Shown here piece after piece: positions 1 through 11,534 of a stretch of 64,000 nucleotides of DNA. Below the pieces are notes generated by a model that worked only from the letters and a program-made list of their open reading frames with translations, did no database searches and was not told the origin of the DNA. Every line of letters starts with the position of its first letter. The stretch's first letter is position 1. The position numbers and the translations under genes are program-made. This DNA comes from Bog-532 sp963833835. GTDB taxonomy: Bacteria; Actinomycetota; Actinomycetes; Streptosporangiales; Streptosporangiaceae. The stretch spans positions 372,001 to 436,000 of the forward strand of contig CAWHZI010000016.1 of the NCBI GenBank assembly GCA_963833835.1, given 5' to 3'.

Positions 1-60
1 CTCCGACCGGCCCGCGCCCTCTACCGCCCGCCCCTGACCGCCTTGCACCCAGCCCTCATC

Positions 61-280
61 CATGTGGCACGTGTGCTGCGTTACGTCTCGGGAGGCTCAG
101 GGTGGGGTGATTTTTTAGCCACCTCCCGGCTCCGGGCTTCGCGCGGGGACCCCGGCGGCAGGCCCGGCCAGGCCACAAGAGCGGGCAGGCAGAGTGCGCC
201 TGGCCCGCTGGCGAGCGTAGGGCCTGCCGCACCCCCGCACTAAGCCCTCCACCGGCAGGACACCAGCCAAACAATCACCC
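61..280 (+). repeat. dispersed structured repeat, copy 1
   Basis: This block matches 32808-33020 almost base for base, apart from single-base indels and a few substitutions, and the similarity stops at the same right edge (AATCACCC). The core is closed by GGGTGATT near 105 and AATCACCC at 273-280. Inside, GCGGCAGGCCC pairs with GGGCCTGCCGC (11 bp); in copy 2 both arms are one base shorter, so pairing is kept. A second hairpin has a GC stem around AGAGTGC. The ends can also be read as imperfect terminal inverted repeats of about 15 bp, as in a MITE. No ORF is shared between copies. Confidence 0.85.
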
Positions 281-495
281 TGAGCTCGTGCTGAGTCCCG
301 GGGTTCGCTCCCCATGTTGGCAATGCGCCATCCACCACACCCGGGTGTAGGTGATGGCACATTGACTACACGGCGACGCGGGACTGGCGGGCCTACTGTG
401 ACCTGAGTGACGGGTGCGACGCAGGGGCGCGCAAGAAGCCCCCGCACCAGGGAGGTGCGGGGGCCTTTTGCGCGTTGAGCGGCGAGCCGGATCGG
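281..495. other. non-coding spacer downstream of glgB
   Basis: No credible gene lies here. An imperfect hairpin (GCCATC..CACACCC against GGGTGT..GATGGC) occupies about 320-358; it lacks T- and D-arms and is not a tRNA. The stretch ends in the terminator at 438-470. The glgB stop codon lies just beyond. Confidence 0.6.
438..470. terminator. Rho-independent terminator, probably bidirectional
   Basis: A perfect 11-bp stem, GCCCCCGCACC (438-448) with GGTGCGGGGGC (454-464), has a 5-nt loop and is followed by CTTTTG on the plus strand. On the minus strand it is followed by TTCTTG, so it can also end the glgE-treS-mak-glgB transcript, whose last gene stops at 496. Confidence 0.8.
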
Positions 496-3066
<2,571 letters not shown>

Positions 3067-3072
3067 TCCGGG

Positions 3073-4431
3073 TCAGTCGGGGAAGTCCGCCAGGGACTCC
3101 AGGGGAATCTGCAACCAGGACGGACGGTGCCTGGCCTCATACATCACTTCGTAGACCGCTTTGTCGAGGGTCAGCGCGCGCAGCAGCACCTCGTTCGCCA
3201 CCGGGTCGAGGCCGCCGGCCTCGGCGTACCCGGCGCAGAAGGCGCTGCTGTTGCACCGGCTCCACTCCCGGGCCGCGCCGTGCAGGCGCTCGGCGTCCGG
3301 GTTGGTCAGCAGCTGGAACCGGGCCGCGTAGTCGAACGAGCGGAGCATGCCCGCCACGTCCCGCAGGGGCGAGGACCGGGCCCGCCGCTGCGCCAGGGGG
3401 GTGGCCGGCTCGCCCTCGAAGTCGAGCAGGATCCAGCCGGTCTCGGTCCGCATGACCTGGCCCAGGTGGTAGTCGCCGTGCACCCGCTGGGCTGGCACCG
3501 GTTCGTTGATTTTGGCCAGGGCCGAGTAGGCGTTGCCGATCATGTCCACGTACCGGGCCAGCTCGGGCACGGCCGCGGCCGCCAGGTCCAGCCGCCGGTA
3601 CATCTGCTCGGCCGTCTCGTGCAGCGATTCCGGGGGCAGCAGGTCGGTGCCGAACGCCTCGGCCAGGTCCCGGTGCACCTCGGCGGTGGCGGCGCCGAGC
3701 CGGTGCGCCTCGCCGGAGAAGTCACCGCCGGCGTCGGCCGCGCTGACCGAGTCGCTCTCGTACAGGTCGCGGGCGTAGAGGTCGCGGACGCTGGTCGCGG
3801 CGAGCGTCCAGCCGTCGGTCGCGGTGCGCAGGTACTTGGACAAGATGGCCAGGGTGGTGGTCACCCCGTCCATCAGCGTCTCGACCGAGCCGTACGGTTC
3901 GGCGATGTGCTGGGAGCCGAGCTGGTTCAGCGCGGACGTGACTTCCAGATCGGGGTTGGGGCCGGCGAAGACCCGGCGGAACACCTTGAGGATCGATTCC
4001 TCGCCGTAGACCAGGCTGGTGTTGCTCTGCTCCGCGGTCAGCACGATGCTGTCCAGGCTGGTGTCGATCTCGGCGCCCGGCTCGCGCTGGAAGGTCAGCG
4101 AACCGATGGTCTCGTTGCCCGCGATCGCCCGCAGCAGGGTCCGGGTCAGCTCGGGGTCGTGCAGCGCGTCGTATGCGTGCCGCCCGTCCTCCAGCGTGCC
4201 GATCTTGGCGTGCTCCAGCCAGTCGGGCAGGTCGCGCCGCAGGCCGAGGAAGATCTGGTAGTGGTCGGCGCTGGCGCCGTGGGAGACCAGGACGAGCAGG
4301 TGCCGCAGGGCAGGATCGCCTGCCACGACCTCGGTGTCAGCGACAACCGCCAGGTCGCGGAGTATCCGGCCCTTGCCCGCGAACCACCGCTGCTCCTGCA
4401 GCCAGGGCGCGAGCGCATCCTCAAGTCTCAT
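3073..4431 (-). CDS. mak: maltokinase (maltose to maltose-1-phosphate)
   Basis: Phosphorylates maltose made by TreS to feed GlgE. The chain opens MRLEDALAPWL followed by QEQRWFAGKGR, typical of Mak/Pep2. The aminoglycoside-phosphotransferase-like signature HGDYHLGQVM is near residue 316 and the metal-binding LLDFEGEP near 337. I chose the ATG at 4431 (452 aa), because the 32 codons that extend the frame upstream to 4527 look non-coding; a GTG at 4434 is an alternative. It is a stand-alone kinase here, whereas some actinobacteria fuse it to treS. The treS stop lies 148 nt upstream. Confidence 0.95.
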   Translation of the reverse strand: MRLEDALAPWLQEQRWFAGKGRILRDLAVVADTEVVAGDPALRHLLVLVSHGASADHYQIFLGLRRDLPDWLEHAKIGTLEDGRHAYDALHDPELTRTLLRAIAGNETIGSLTFQREPGAEIDTSLDSIVLTAEQSNTSLVYGEESILKVFRRVFAGPNPDLEVTSALNQLGSQHIAEPYGSVETLMDGVTTTLAILSKYLRTATDGWTLAATSVRDLYARDLYESDSVSAADAGGDFSGEAHRLGAATAEVHRDLAEAFGTDLLPPESLHETAEQMYRRLDLAAAAVPELARYVDMIGNAYSALAKINEPVPAQRVHGDYHLGQVMRTETGWILLDFEGEPATPLAQRRARSSPLRDVAGMLRSFDYAARFQLLTNPDAERLHGAAREWSRCNSSAFCAGYAEAGGLDPVANEVLLRALTLDKAVYEVMYEARHRPSWLQIPLESLADFPD

Positions 4432-4579
4432 CACCTTGACATACCCACTCCCCCTGAAGGGTCGCCCGAAACCCCCGGGAAACGAGTGTCCGGGGATGAT
4501 TCGGGCGCGGCGTTCGGATGGCACCACAGGCTACCGGGCCGCCCGGTCATGCTTTCTCCCCCCTACCTGGGCCTGCCGC

Positions 4580-6385
4580 CTAGTGGTCGTGGTCCTCCCT
4601 GGACGGGTGCAGCTGGAACCAGTAGAACCCGTGCCCGGGCAGCGTGAGCAGGTAGTTCAGCTCGCCGATGCGGGGGAAGGTGACGCCGCCCATGCACTCC
4701 ACCGGGGTCACCCCGCGGAACCGCCGCAGGTCCAGCTCGACCGGCTGCGGGAAGCGGGACAGGTTGTTGACGCACAAGATCATGTCCGTGCCGTCGGAAC
4801 CCGAGTCGGCGCCCGGCTCCGCGTCCGCGGTCATCCGGACGAACGCCAGCACGCTGGGGTTGGACGACACCAGTTCCTCGTACTCGCCAGTGCCGAACAC
4901 CGGGTGCCGCTTGCGGATCTCGATCATGCGCCGGGTCCAGTGCAGGAACGAGCCGGGGTTGCGGGTCTGCGACTCCACGTTCAGGGCCTGGAAGCCGTAG
5001 ATCGGGTCCTGGATCGGCGGCAGGTACAGCCGCTGCGGGTCGGAGCTGGAGAAGCCGCCGTTGCGGTCCGGCGTCCACTGCATGGGGGTGCGCACGCCGT
5101 CCCGGTCACCGAGCCAGATGTTGTCGCCCATGGCGATCTCGTCGCCGTAGTACAGCACCGGCGACCCGGGCAGCGACAGCAGCAGCGCGGTGAACAGTTC
5201 CAGCTGGTTCCGGTCGTTCTCGAGCAGCGGCGCGAGCCGGCGGCGGATCCCGATGTTGGCCTTCATCCGGGGGTCCTTGGCGTACTCGGTGTACATGTAG
5301 TCGCGCTCGTCGTCGGTGACCATTTCCAGCGTCAGCTCGTCGTGGTTGCGCAGGAAGATGCCCCACTGGCAGCCGGACGGGATCTTCGGCGTCTGGGCCA
5401 TGATCTCCGAGATCGGGTAGCGCTGCTCCCGCCGCACGGCCATGAAGATCCGCGGCATCAGCGGGAAGTGGAACGCCATGTGGCACTCGTCGCCGCCGGT
5501 GGACGGGTCGCCGAAGTACTCGACCACGTCGGCCGGCCACTGGTTGGCCTCGGCCAGCAGCACCCGGTCCGGGTAGAGCCGGTCGATCTCGGCCCGGATC
5601 CGCTTCAGGTACTCGTGCGTCTCCTTGAGGTTCTCGCAGTTGGTGCCCTCCCGCTCGTACAGGTAGGGCACCGCGTCCAGCCGGAACCCGTCGATGCCGA
5701 GGTCCAGCCAGAACCGGAGCACCTCGATCATGGCGTCGGCCACGGCCGGGTTCTCGAAGTTCAGGTCGGGCTGGTGGGAGAAGAACCGGTGAAAGAAGTA
5801 CTGTCCGCGCACCGGGTCGTAGGTCCAGTTGGACTGCTCGGTGTCGACGAAGATGATCCGGGCGTCGGCGTACTGGTCGTCGGTGTTGGACCACACGTAG
5901 AAGTCACCGAACGGCCCGTCGGGGTCGGACCGGGAGGCCTGGAACCACGGGTGCTGGTCGCTGGTGTGGTTCATGACCAGGTCGGCGATGACCCGCATGC
6001 CCCGCTTGTGGGCTTCCTCCACCATCTCCACGAAGTCACCGATCGTGCCGTATTCGTCCAGCACCTTCATGAAGTCGGAGATGTCGTACCCGCCGTCCTT
6101 CAGCGGGGACTCATAGATCGGCAGCAGCCAGATGCAGTCGATACCGAGCCACTGCAGGTAGTCCAGCCGGGAGGTCAGCCCGCGCAGGTCGCCGGTGCCG
6201 TCGCCGCTGGAGTCGGCGAAGCCGCGGATCAGCACCTCGTAGAACACCGCGCGCTTGTACCACTCGGGGTCCCGGACCCCTTCGAAGGAGAACGGATCGG
6301 GTACCGGCTCGCCGGGAGTCGATGGGAAGCCGCCCATCTGGGCGGTGGCCGTGCTCGGGTCGCTGGCGGCGCGAGGGTCTGTCAC
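4580..6385 (-). CDS. treS: trehalose synthase (maltose alpha-D-glucosyltransferase)
   Basis: Interconverts trehalose and maltose, the entry step of the GlgE pathway. GH13 motifs are intact: GFRLDAVPYL (nucleophile near residue 236), LLAEANQW (near 279) and FLRNHDELTLE (near 348). At 601 aa it is a normal-length TreS without a fused maltokinase. The GTG start at 6385 is preceded by AGGAGAA at about 9 nt; a frame extension to an ATG at 6433 lacks such support. The N-terminal ~40 residues are Ala/Ser/Thr-rich. It lies between glgE (upstream, about 100 nt) and maltokinase. Confidence 0.96.
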   Translation of the reverse strand: MTDPRAASDPSTATAQMGGFPSTPGEPVPDPFSFEGVRDPEWYKRAVFYEVLIRGFADSSGDGTGDLRGLTSRLDYLQWLGIDCIWLLPIYESPLKDGGYDISDFMKVLDEYGTIGDFVEMVEEAHKRGMRVIADLVMNHTSDQHPWFQASRSDPDGPFGDFYVWSNTDDQYADARIIFVDTEQSNWTYDPVRGQYFFHRFFSHQPDLNFENPAVADAMIEVLRFWLDLGIDGFRLDAVPYLYEREGTNCENLKETHEYLKRIRAEIDRLYPDRVLLAEANQWPADVVEYFGDPSTGGDECHMAFHFPLMPRIFMAVRREQRYPISEIMAQTPKIPSGCQWGIFLRNHDELTLEMVTDDERDYMYTEYAKDPRMKANIGIRRRLAPLLENDRNQLELFTALLLSLPGSPVLYYGDEIAMGDNIWLGDRDGVRTPMQWTPDRNGGFSSSDPQRLYLPPIQDPIYGFQALNVESQTRNPGSFLHWTRRMIEIRKRHPVFGTGEYEELVSSNPSVLAFVRMTADAEPGADSGSDGTDMILCVNNLSRFPQPVELDLRRFRGVTPVECMGGVTFPRIGELNYLLTLPGHGFYWFQLHPSREDHDH

Positions 6386-6487
6386 GACTGGGTTCTCCTG
6401 CTTGTTCCGTGCTGTCACTGTCGAAGCCAACACTGTCCAGGCCGATCGGGCGTTCAGGGCCTCCTGGCCAGCCTCGCGGTCCGCCCG

Positions 6488-8602
6488 TCAGCCGGGCCGG
6501 ACCGTGAAGATGTGCGCAGGGCGGGACGGATCGAGGCGAACATAGTTGGCCTGCCCCCATCGGTAGGACTCGCCGCTGAGCTCGTCGATGACGCTGAGCT
6601 CAGTGCCCCAGTCCAGACCCAGTGCCGGCAGGTCCAGCCAGACTGTCGCCTCACGTGCCTGATGCGGGTCGAGGTTGATGACCGTCAGGACGGTGTCGGC
6701 TGCTGTGCCGCCGTACCCTGCCGTGCCGGCCAGGCCCGATTCCTCCTGCGGGGTGACGCTCTTGGAGAACGCGAGCCAGTCCGGCTGATCGACAGTATGA
6801 AAGCGTAGGTTACGCAGCCGGTGCAGCGCCGGGTGCGATTTCCGGATTCTGTTGAGCGCGGCGATGTACGGCGCGATGCCGAGGTTCTCTCGCGCAGCCT
6901 GGTCCCAGTCCCGCAGCCGGTACTGGTACTTCTCGGAATCCATGTACTCCTCGCTGCCGGGGCGTACCGGGACGTTCTCGCACAACTCGTACCCCGAGTA
7001 GATACCCCAGGCCGGCGAAAGCATGGCCGCGAGAACGGCCCTAATCTTGAACGCCGCCTCACCTTCGTGCTGCAGATATCCGTGCAGGATGTCGGGCGTG
7101 TTGGTGAAGAAGTTCGGCCGCATGTAGGCCGCCGTCTCGCCGGACAGATCCTGCAGGTACTCGGTCAGCTCGTCGGCGTGGTTCCGCCAGGTGAAGTAGG
7201 TGTACGACTGGTGGAAACCGGCCATGGCCAGCCCGTGCATCATGGCGGGCCGGGTGAACGCCTCAGCCAGGAACAGCACGTCCGGGTCGGAGTCGTGGAT
7301 CTCGCCCAGCAGCCGTTCCCAGAACGCCAGCGGCTTGGTGTGCGGGTTGTCCACCCGGAAGATCCGCACCCCGTGGCCCATCCACAGCCGGAGCACCCGC
7401 AGCGACTCGGCGTAGATGCCCTCGGGGTCGTTGTCGAAGTTGATCGGGTAGATGTCCTGGTACTTCTTGGGCGGGTTCTCCGCGTACGCGATCGTGCCGT
7501 CGGCCCGGGTGGTGAACCACTCGGGGTGCTCGGAGACCCAGGGGTGGTCGGGCGAGGCCTGCAGCGCGAAGTCCAGTGCCACCTCCATGCCCAGCTCCCG
7601 GGTCCGGGTCACGAACGCGTCGAAGTCCTCGAACGTGCCCAGGTCCGGGTGGATCGAGTCGTGCCCGCCCTCCGGCCCGCCGATGGCCCACGGCGACCCC
7701 GGGTCGGCCGGCTGCGGGTCGAGGGTGTTGTTGCGGCCCTTGCGGAACGAGGTCCCGATGGGGTGGACGGGTGGCAGGTACACCACGTCGAAGCCCATCT
7801 CGGCCACCGCGTCCAGCCGGTGGGCGGCGGTCCGCAGCGTGCCGGACACCGGCTCACGGCGGCCCATGGGGTCGATCTGGACCCCTTCCGAGCGGGGGAA
7901 GAACTCGTACCAGGACCCGTACAGGGCCCGCTCCCGGTCCACCACCAGCGGCATCCGCCGGGACCTGGTCACCAGCTTGCGCAGCGGGTAGGCCGTCAGC
8001 ATCCGGACGATCTCCGGCTCGCGGGTGGCGCCCAGCCGGTCCCACGGCGCCAGCTTGGGGTCCCGGAGCAGCCCGGCCACCTCGGTCAGCGCGGCCCGGA
8101 CCACGTCCGGGGGCAGCGGCTTGTCACTGGGCGGCTCACCCGGCCCGGGGGCCGGCAGCCGCACCCGGGACGACCGGATGATCGACTTGGCCGCCTGGTC
8201 GAACAGCAGTGCGCCCTCGGCCATGACCAGCTCGATGTCCTGGCCGCGTGGCACCTTGATGCCCGCGTCGTGGTGCCAGTCGGCGATGGGATCCGACCAG
8301 GCCTCGACCCGGAACGACCAGTCGCCTTCCCGGGTCGCCGCGACGTCCGTGCCCCACCGGTCGCTGCCGGGTGCGAGCTCGTGCATCATCTCCAGCGGCA
8401 GGTTGCTGCCGTCCGGGTCGCGCAGCACTACGGCCGCCGCCACCGCGCCGTGTCCCTCCCGGAACACGGTCGCACTCACCGGGAACGTCTCTCCAGCCAC
8501 GGACTTGGCCGGGCGCCGCCCGCAGTCGACCGCGGGCTGAACGTCGAGGATGGGAATTCGTCCAATCACGGCAGTCACGGTATCGACGTTGCTGGTAGCC
8601 AT
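6488..8602 (-). CDS. glgE: alpha-1,4-glucan:maltose-1-phosphate maltosyltransferase
   Basis: Transfers maltose from maltose-1-phosphate to the non-reducing end of alpha-glucan. The 704-aa chain starts MATSNVDTVTAVIGRIPI and has an N-terminal beta domain of about 200 residues with DUF3416 character. The GH13 barrel follows, with VRIFRVDNPHTKPL (Asp near 417), VLFLAEAFTRP (Glu near 446) and TYFTWRNHADEL. Length and motifs fit the GlgE family. It is first in the minus-strand cluster and divergent from glgP across 205 nt holding an AT-rich inverted repeat. The stop is about 100 nt before the treS start. Confidence 0.97.
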   Translation of the reverse strand: MATSNVDTVTAVIGRIPILDVQPAVDCGRRPAKSVAGETFPVSATVFREGHGAVAAAVVLRDPDGSNLPLEMMHELAPGSDRWGTDVAATREGDWSFRVEAWSDPIADWHHDAGIKVPRGQDIELVMAEGALLFDQAAKSIIRSSRVRLPAPGPGEPPSDKPLPPDVVRAALTEVAGLLRDPKLAPWDRLGATREPEIVRMLTAYPLRKLVTRSRRMPLVVDRERALYGSWYEFFPRSEGVQIDPMGRREPVSGTLRTAAHRLDAVAEMGFDVVYLPPVHPIGTSFRKGRNNTLDPQPADPGSPWAIGGPEGGHDSIHPDLGTFEDFDAFVTRTRELGMEVALDFALQASPDHPWVSEHPEWFTTRADGTIAYAENPPKKYQDIYPINFDNDPEGIYAESLRVLRLWMGHGVRIFRVDNPHTKPLAFWERLLGEIHDSDPDVLFLAEAFTRPAMMHGLAMAGFHQSYTYFTWRNHADELTEYLQDLSGETAAYMRPNFFTNTPDILHGYLQHEGEAAFKIRAVLAAMLSPAWGIYSGYELCENVPVRPGSEEYMDSEKYQYRLRDWDQAARENLGIAPYIAALNRIRKSHPALHRLRNLRFHTVDQPDWLAFSKSVTPQEESGLAGTAGYGGTAADTVLTVINLDPHQAREATVWLDLPALGLDWGTELSVIDELSGESYRWGQANYVRLDPSRPAHIFTVRPG

Positions 8603-8656
8603 GCCAGTGCGGTACCCGCGCTGGTCAATAACATCTCTGCCACTGCCTCCGCGGGT

Positions 8657-8676
8657 GTTAATTTTTCATAATTAAC
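8657..8676. promoter_or_regulatory. AT-rich inverted repeat between glgE and glgP, candidate operator
   Basis: GTTAATT (8657-8663), 6-nt spacer, AATTAAC (8670-8676): perfect 7-bp arms in an otherwise GC-dominated spacer between divergent glgE and glgP. The position suits a regulator controlling synthesis against breakdown of alpha-glucan, but no regulator is identified. Confidence 0.45.
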
Positions 8677-8807
8677 TGGTTCGGCTGTGGTGTGAGTAGC
8701 CTCTTGCGGTCCATGTGCCGGACGGCGCTCCGTCCGGGGCGCAGACCGGCGCCGGAGTTACTGTCCAGTTCCCGCGCATCGGCGCAAACCAACTAAGGTC
8801 ACTCATC

Positions 8808-11459
8808 GTGAAAGCCATTCGCCGGTTCACCGTCCGTACCGTGCTGTCTGAGTCGCTGGCGCCGCTGCGCGAGCTGATGCTCAATCTCCGCTGGTCCTGG
8901 CACCCGGAGACCGTGGATCTGTTCGCGTCGATAGACCCGGCGGCCTGGGCGGCCTCCGGCGGCGACCCGATCACCATGATCAGCTCCCTGCGCCCGGAAA
9001 AGCTGGCCGCGCTGGCGGCGGACCAGGGTTTCCTGGACCGTCTGACCGCCGCCGCCCGGGACCTCGATGGCTACCTGTCCGGCTCGCGCTGGTTCCAGCG
9101 GGCCCGGGACACCGCCGGAACCGCGGATGGCGAAATGCCCGCGGCGCCGGCCGCGATCGCGTACTTCTCGCCCGAGTACGGCATCACCGAGGTGCTGCCG
9201 CAGTACTCCGGCGGCCTCGGCATCCTGGCCGGCGACCACCTCAAGGCGGCCAGCGACCTGGGCGTGCCGCTGATCGGCGTGGGCCTGCTGTACCGGCACG
9301 GTTACTTCACCCAGTCGCTGTCCGCCGACGGCTGGCAGGGCGAGCGCTACCCGGCCAGCGACCCGAACGGCCTGCCGCTGGAGCTGCTCCGCGACGCCGA
9401 CGGGAACCCGGTGCGGATCACCGTGGCCCTGGCCGAGGATCAGACGCTGACGGCGCAGGTCTGGCTGGCCCGGGTGGGCCGGGTCCCGCTGCTGCTGCTC
9501 GACTCCTACGTGGAGGAGAACGAGCCGGCTCTGCACGAGGTCACCGACCGGCTGTACGGCGGCGGCACCGAGCACCGGCTGCGCCAGGAACTGCTGCTCG
9601 GCGTGGGCGGCGTGCGTGCGGTGCGGGCCTTCTGCGCCATCACCGGGCACGCCGAGCCGGAGGTGTTCCACACCAACGAGGGGCACGCCGGTTTCCTCGG
9701 CCTGGAGCGCATCCGCACCTACATCGGCCAGGGCCTGAGCTTCGACGAGGCGCTGGAGGCGGTCCGGGCCGGCACCGTGTTCACCACCCACACCCCGGTC
9801 CCGGCGGGCATCGACCGTTTCCCCCGCGACCTCATCGAGCGGTACTTCGGCAAGGACGGCACCGACCCGGAGCTGCCGGTCGCCGAGCTGGATGTGCAGA
9901 GAGTGCTGGCGCTCGGGGCCGAGACGTTTCCCGGCGGCGACCCGCACGTGTTCAACATGGCCGTGATGGGCATGCGGCTGGCCCAGCGGGTCAACGGCGT
10001 GAGCAAGCTGCACGGCGAGGTCAGCCGGGAGATGTTCTCCGGCCTGTGGCCCGGTTTCGAGAAGGCCGAGGTCCCGATCGGCTCGATCACCAACGGCGTG
10101 CACCCGGCCACCTGGGTCTCGAGCGGCCTGCTGGGCCTGGCCGACCCGGGGGCCGAGGTACTCAGCCAGGGCGGCAACTGGGACTGGGAGCGCGTCGCTG
10201 ACCTGCCCGCGGACCGGATCTGGGCCGCCCGGCGGGAGCAGCGGGCGGTGCTGGTGGCCGACACGCGCAAGCGGCTGCGGGCCTCCTGGAAGCAGCGCGG
10301 CGCCAGCGAGGCCGAGCTGACCTGGATCGACGACGTGTTCGACCCGGACACGCTGACGATCGGCTTCGCCCGCCGGGTGCCGTCCTACAAGCGGCTCACG
10401 CTGATGCTGCACGACCAGGACCGGCTGACCGAGCTGCTGCTGGACGCCGACCGCCCGATCCAGATCGTGATCGCGGGCAAGGCGCACCCGGCCGACGAGG
10501 GTGGCAAGCGGCTCATCCAGCAGATGGTCCGGTTCACCGACGACCCCCGGGTCCGCGGCCGCATCGTGTTCCTGCCCGACTACGACATGGAGATGGCGCG
10601 CTCGCTCGTCCGGGGCTGCGACGTCTGGCTGAACAACCCGCTCCGCCCGCTGGAGGCGTGCGGCACGTCCGGCATGAAGGCCGCGCTGAACGGCGGGCTG
10701 AACCTGTCCGTGCGCGACGGCTGGTGGGACGAGTGGTTCGACGGCGCCAACGGCTGGGACATCCCGTCCGCCGACGGCGTGCCCGACCCGGACCGCCGGG
10801 ACGAGCTGGAGGCCTCGGCCCTGTACGAGCTGCTCGAGAACTCGGTCGCGCCGCTGTTCTACGACCAGGACGCGGACGGCGTGCCGGACGGCTGGGTGGA
10901 GATGATCCGGCACACGCTGCGGGTCCTCGGCCCGCGCGTCCCGGCCGAGCGGATGGTCCGCGACTACGTGACCACCCTGTACGCCCCGGCCGCGGCGTCG
11001 GTACGGGCGCTGGCCGACGGCGGCTCGTTCTCCACCGCCCGCGAGCTGGCGGCGTGGAAGCGCCGGGTCGAGCTGGCCTGGCCGTTCGTCCGCATCGACC
11101 ACGTCGAGGCGGACGCGGGGGAGCCCCAGCTGGGCACGCCGCTCACCATCCGGGCGGCGGTGGCCCTGGGCGAGCTCACCCCGGACGACGTGTGCGTCGA
11201 GGTGGTCTACGGTTCGGCCAACGAGCACGACGAGCTGGTCGACCCGTCGTTCCTGTCGCTGTCACCCGACCCGGCCGGCGGCCACGACGGTGACGCGACT
11301 GCGCGCTACTCCGGTGACATCGAGCTGGCCCAGCCCGGCCCGTTCGGCTACACGGTGCGCGTGCTGCCCAGTCACCAGCTGCTGGCCAACCGGGCCGAGC
11401 TGGGACTCGTGACCGCGCCCGACGCGCCCGCCGGAATGACCAACGGCGACCTGCGCTGA
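8808..11459 (+). CDS. glgP: alpha-glucan (glycogen) phosphorylase
   Basis: Releases glucose-1-phosphate from alpha-glucan ends (GT35, PLP-dependent). The chain starts VKAIRRFTVRTVLSESLAPL and carries an N-terminal DUF3417-type domain (ELMLNLRWSWHPE), then TEVLPQYSGGLGILAGDHLK. Near the end EACGTSGMKAALNGGLNLSV contains the PLP-binding Lys. At 883 aa it fits the actinobacterial/archaeal-type phosphorylase. The GTG at 8808 sits 8 nt after a TAAGGT -10 box (8794-8799), which suggests a leaderless transcript. The reading frame is open 31 codons further upstream, but those residues do not look like this family. Divergent from glgE. Confidence 0.95.
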   Translation: MKAIRRFTVRTVLSESLAPLRELMLNLRWSWHPETVDLFASIDPAAWAASGGDPITMISSLRPEKLAALAADQGFLDRLTAAARDLDGYLSGSRWFQRARDTAGTADGEMPAAPAAIAYFSPEYGITEVLPQYSGGLGILAGDHLKAASDLGVPLIGVGLLYRHGYFTQSLSADGWQGERYPASDPNGLPLELLRDADGNPVRITVALAEDQTLTAQVWLARVGRVPLLLLDSYVEENEPALHEVTDRLYGGGTEHRLRQELLLGVGGVRAVRAFCAITGHAEPEVFHTNEGHAGFLGLERIRTYIGQGLSFDEALEAVRAGTVFTTHTPVPAGIDRFPRDLIERYFGKDGTDPELPVAELDVQRVLALGAETFPGGDPHVFNMAVMGMRLAQRVNGVSKLHGEVSREMFSGLWPGFEKAEVPIGSITNGVHPATWVSSGLLGLADPGAEVLSQGGNWDWERVADLPADRIWAARREQRAVLVADTRKRLRASWKQRGASEAELTWIDDVFDPDTLTIGFARRVPSYKRLTLMLHDQDRLTELLLDADRPIQIVIAGKAHPADEGGKRLIQQMVRFTDDPRVRGRIVFLPDYDMEMARSLVRGCDVWLNNPLRPLEACGTSGMKAALNGGLNLSVRDGWWDEWFDGANGWDIPSADGVPDPDRRDELEASALYELLENSVAPLFYDQDADGVPDGWVEMIRHTLRVLGPRVPAERMVRDYVTTLYAPAAASVRALADGGSFSTARELAAWKRRVELAWPFVRIDHVEADAGEPQLGTPLTIRAAVALGELTPDDVCVEVVYGSANEHDELVDPSFLSLSPDPAGGHDGDATARYSGDIELAQPGPFGYTVRVLPSHQLLANRAELGLVTAPDAPAGMTNGDLR

Positions 11460-11534
11460 GCCGCCCGGCTCGCGGCTGACAGGTCGCGGCTGAGAGGCTG
11501 TATCGCGGAAGGCTCGCAACGTCAGGAGGCTGTC

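Noticed and set aside
61..280. Dispersed repeat read as a cobalamin or other known riboswitch
   Set aside because: No known consensus core on either strand, and copy 2 precedes only an acetyltransferase; neither flank suggests a metabolite-controlled gene.
310..430. tRNA-like folding upstream of glgB terminator
   Set aside because: Only one imperfect hairpin; no D or T arm consensus and no anticodon stem.
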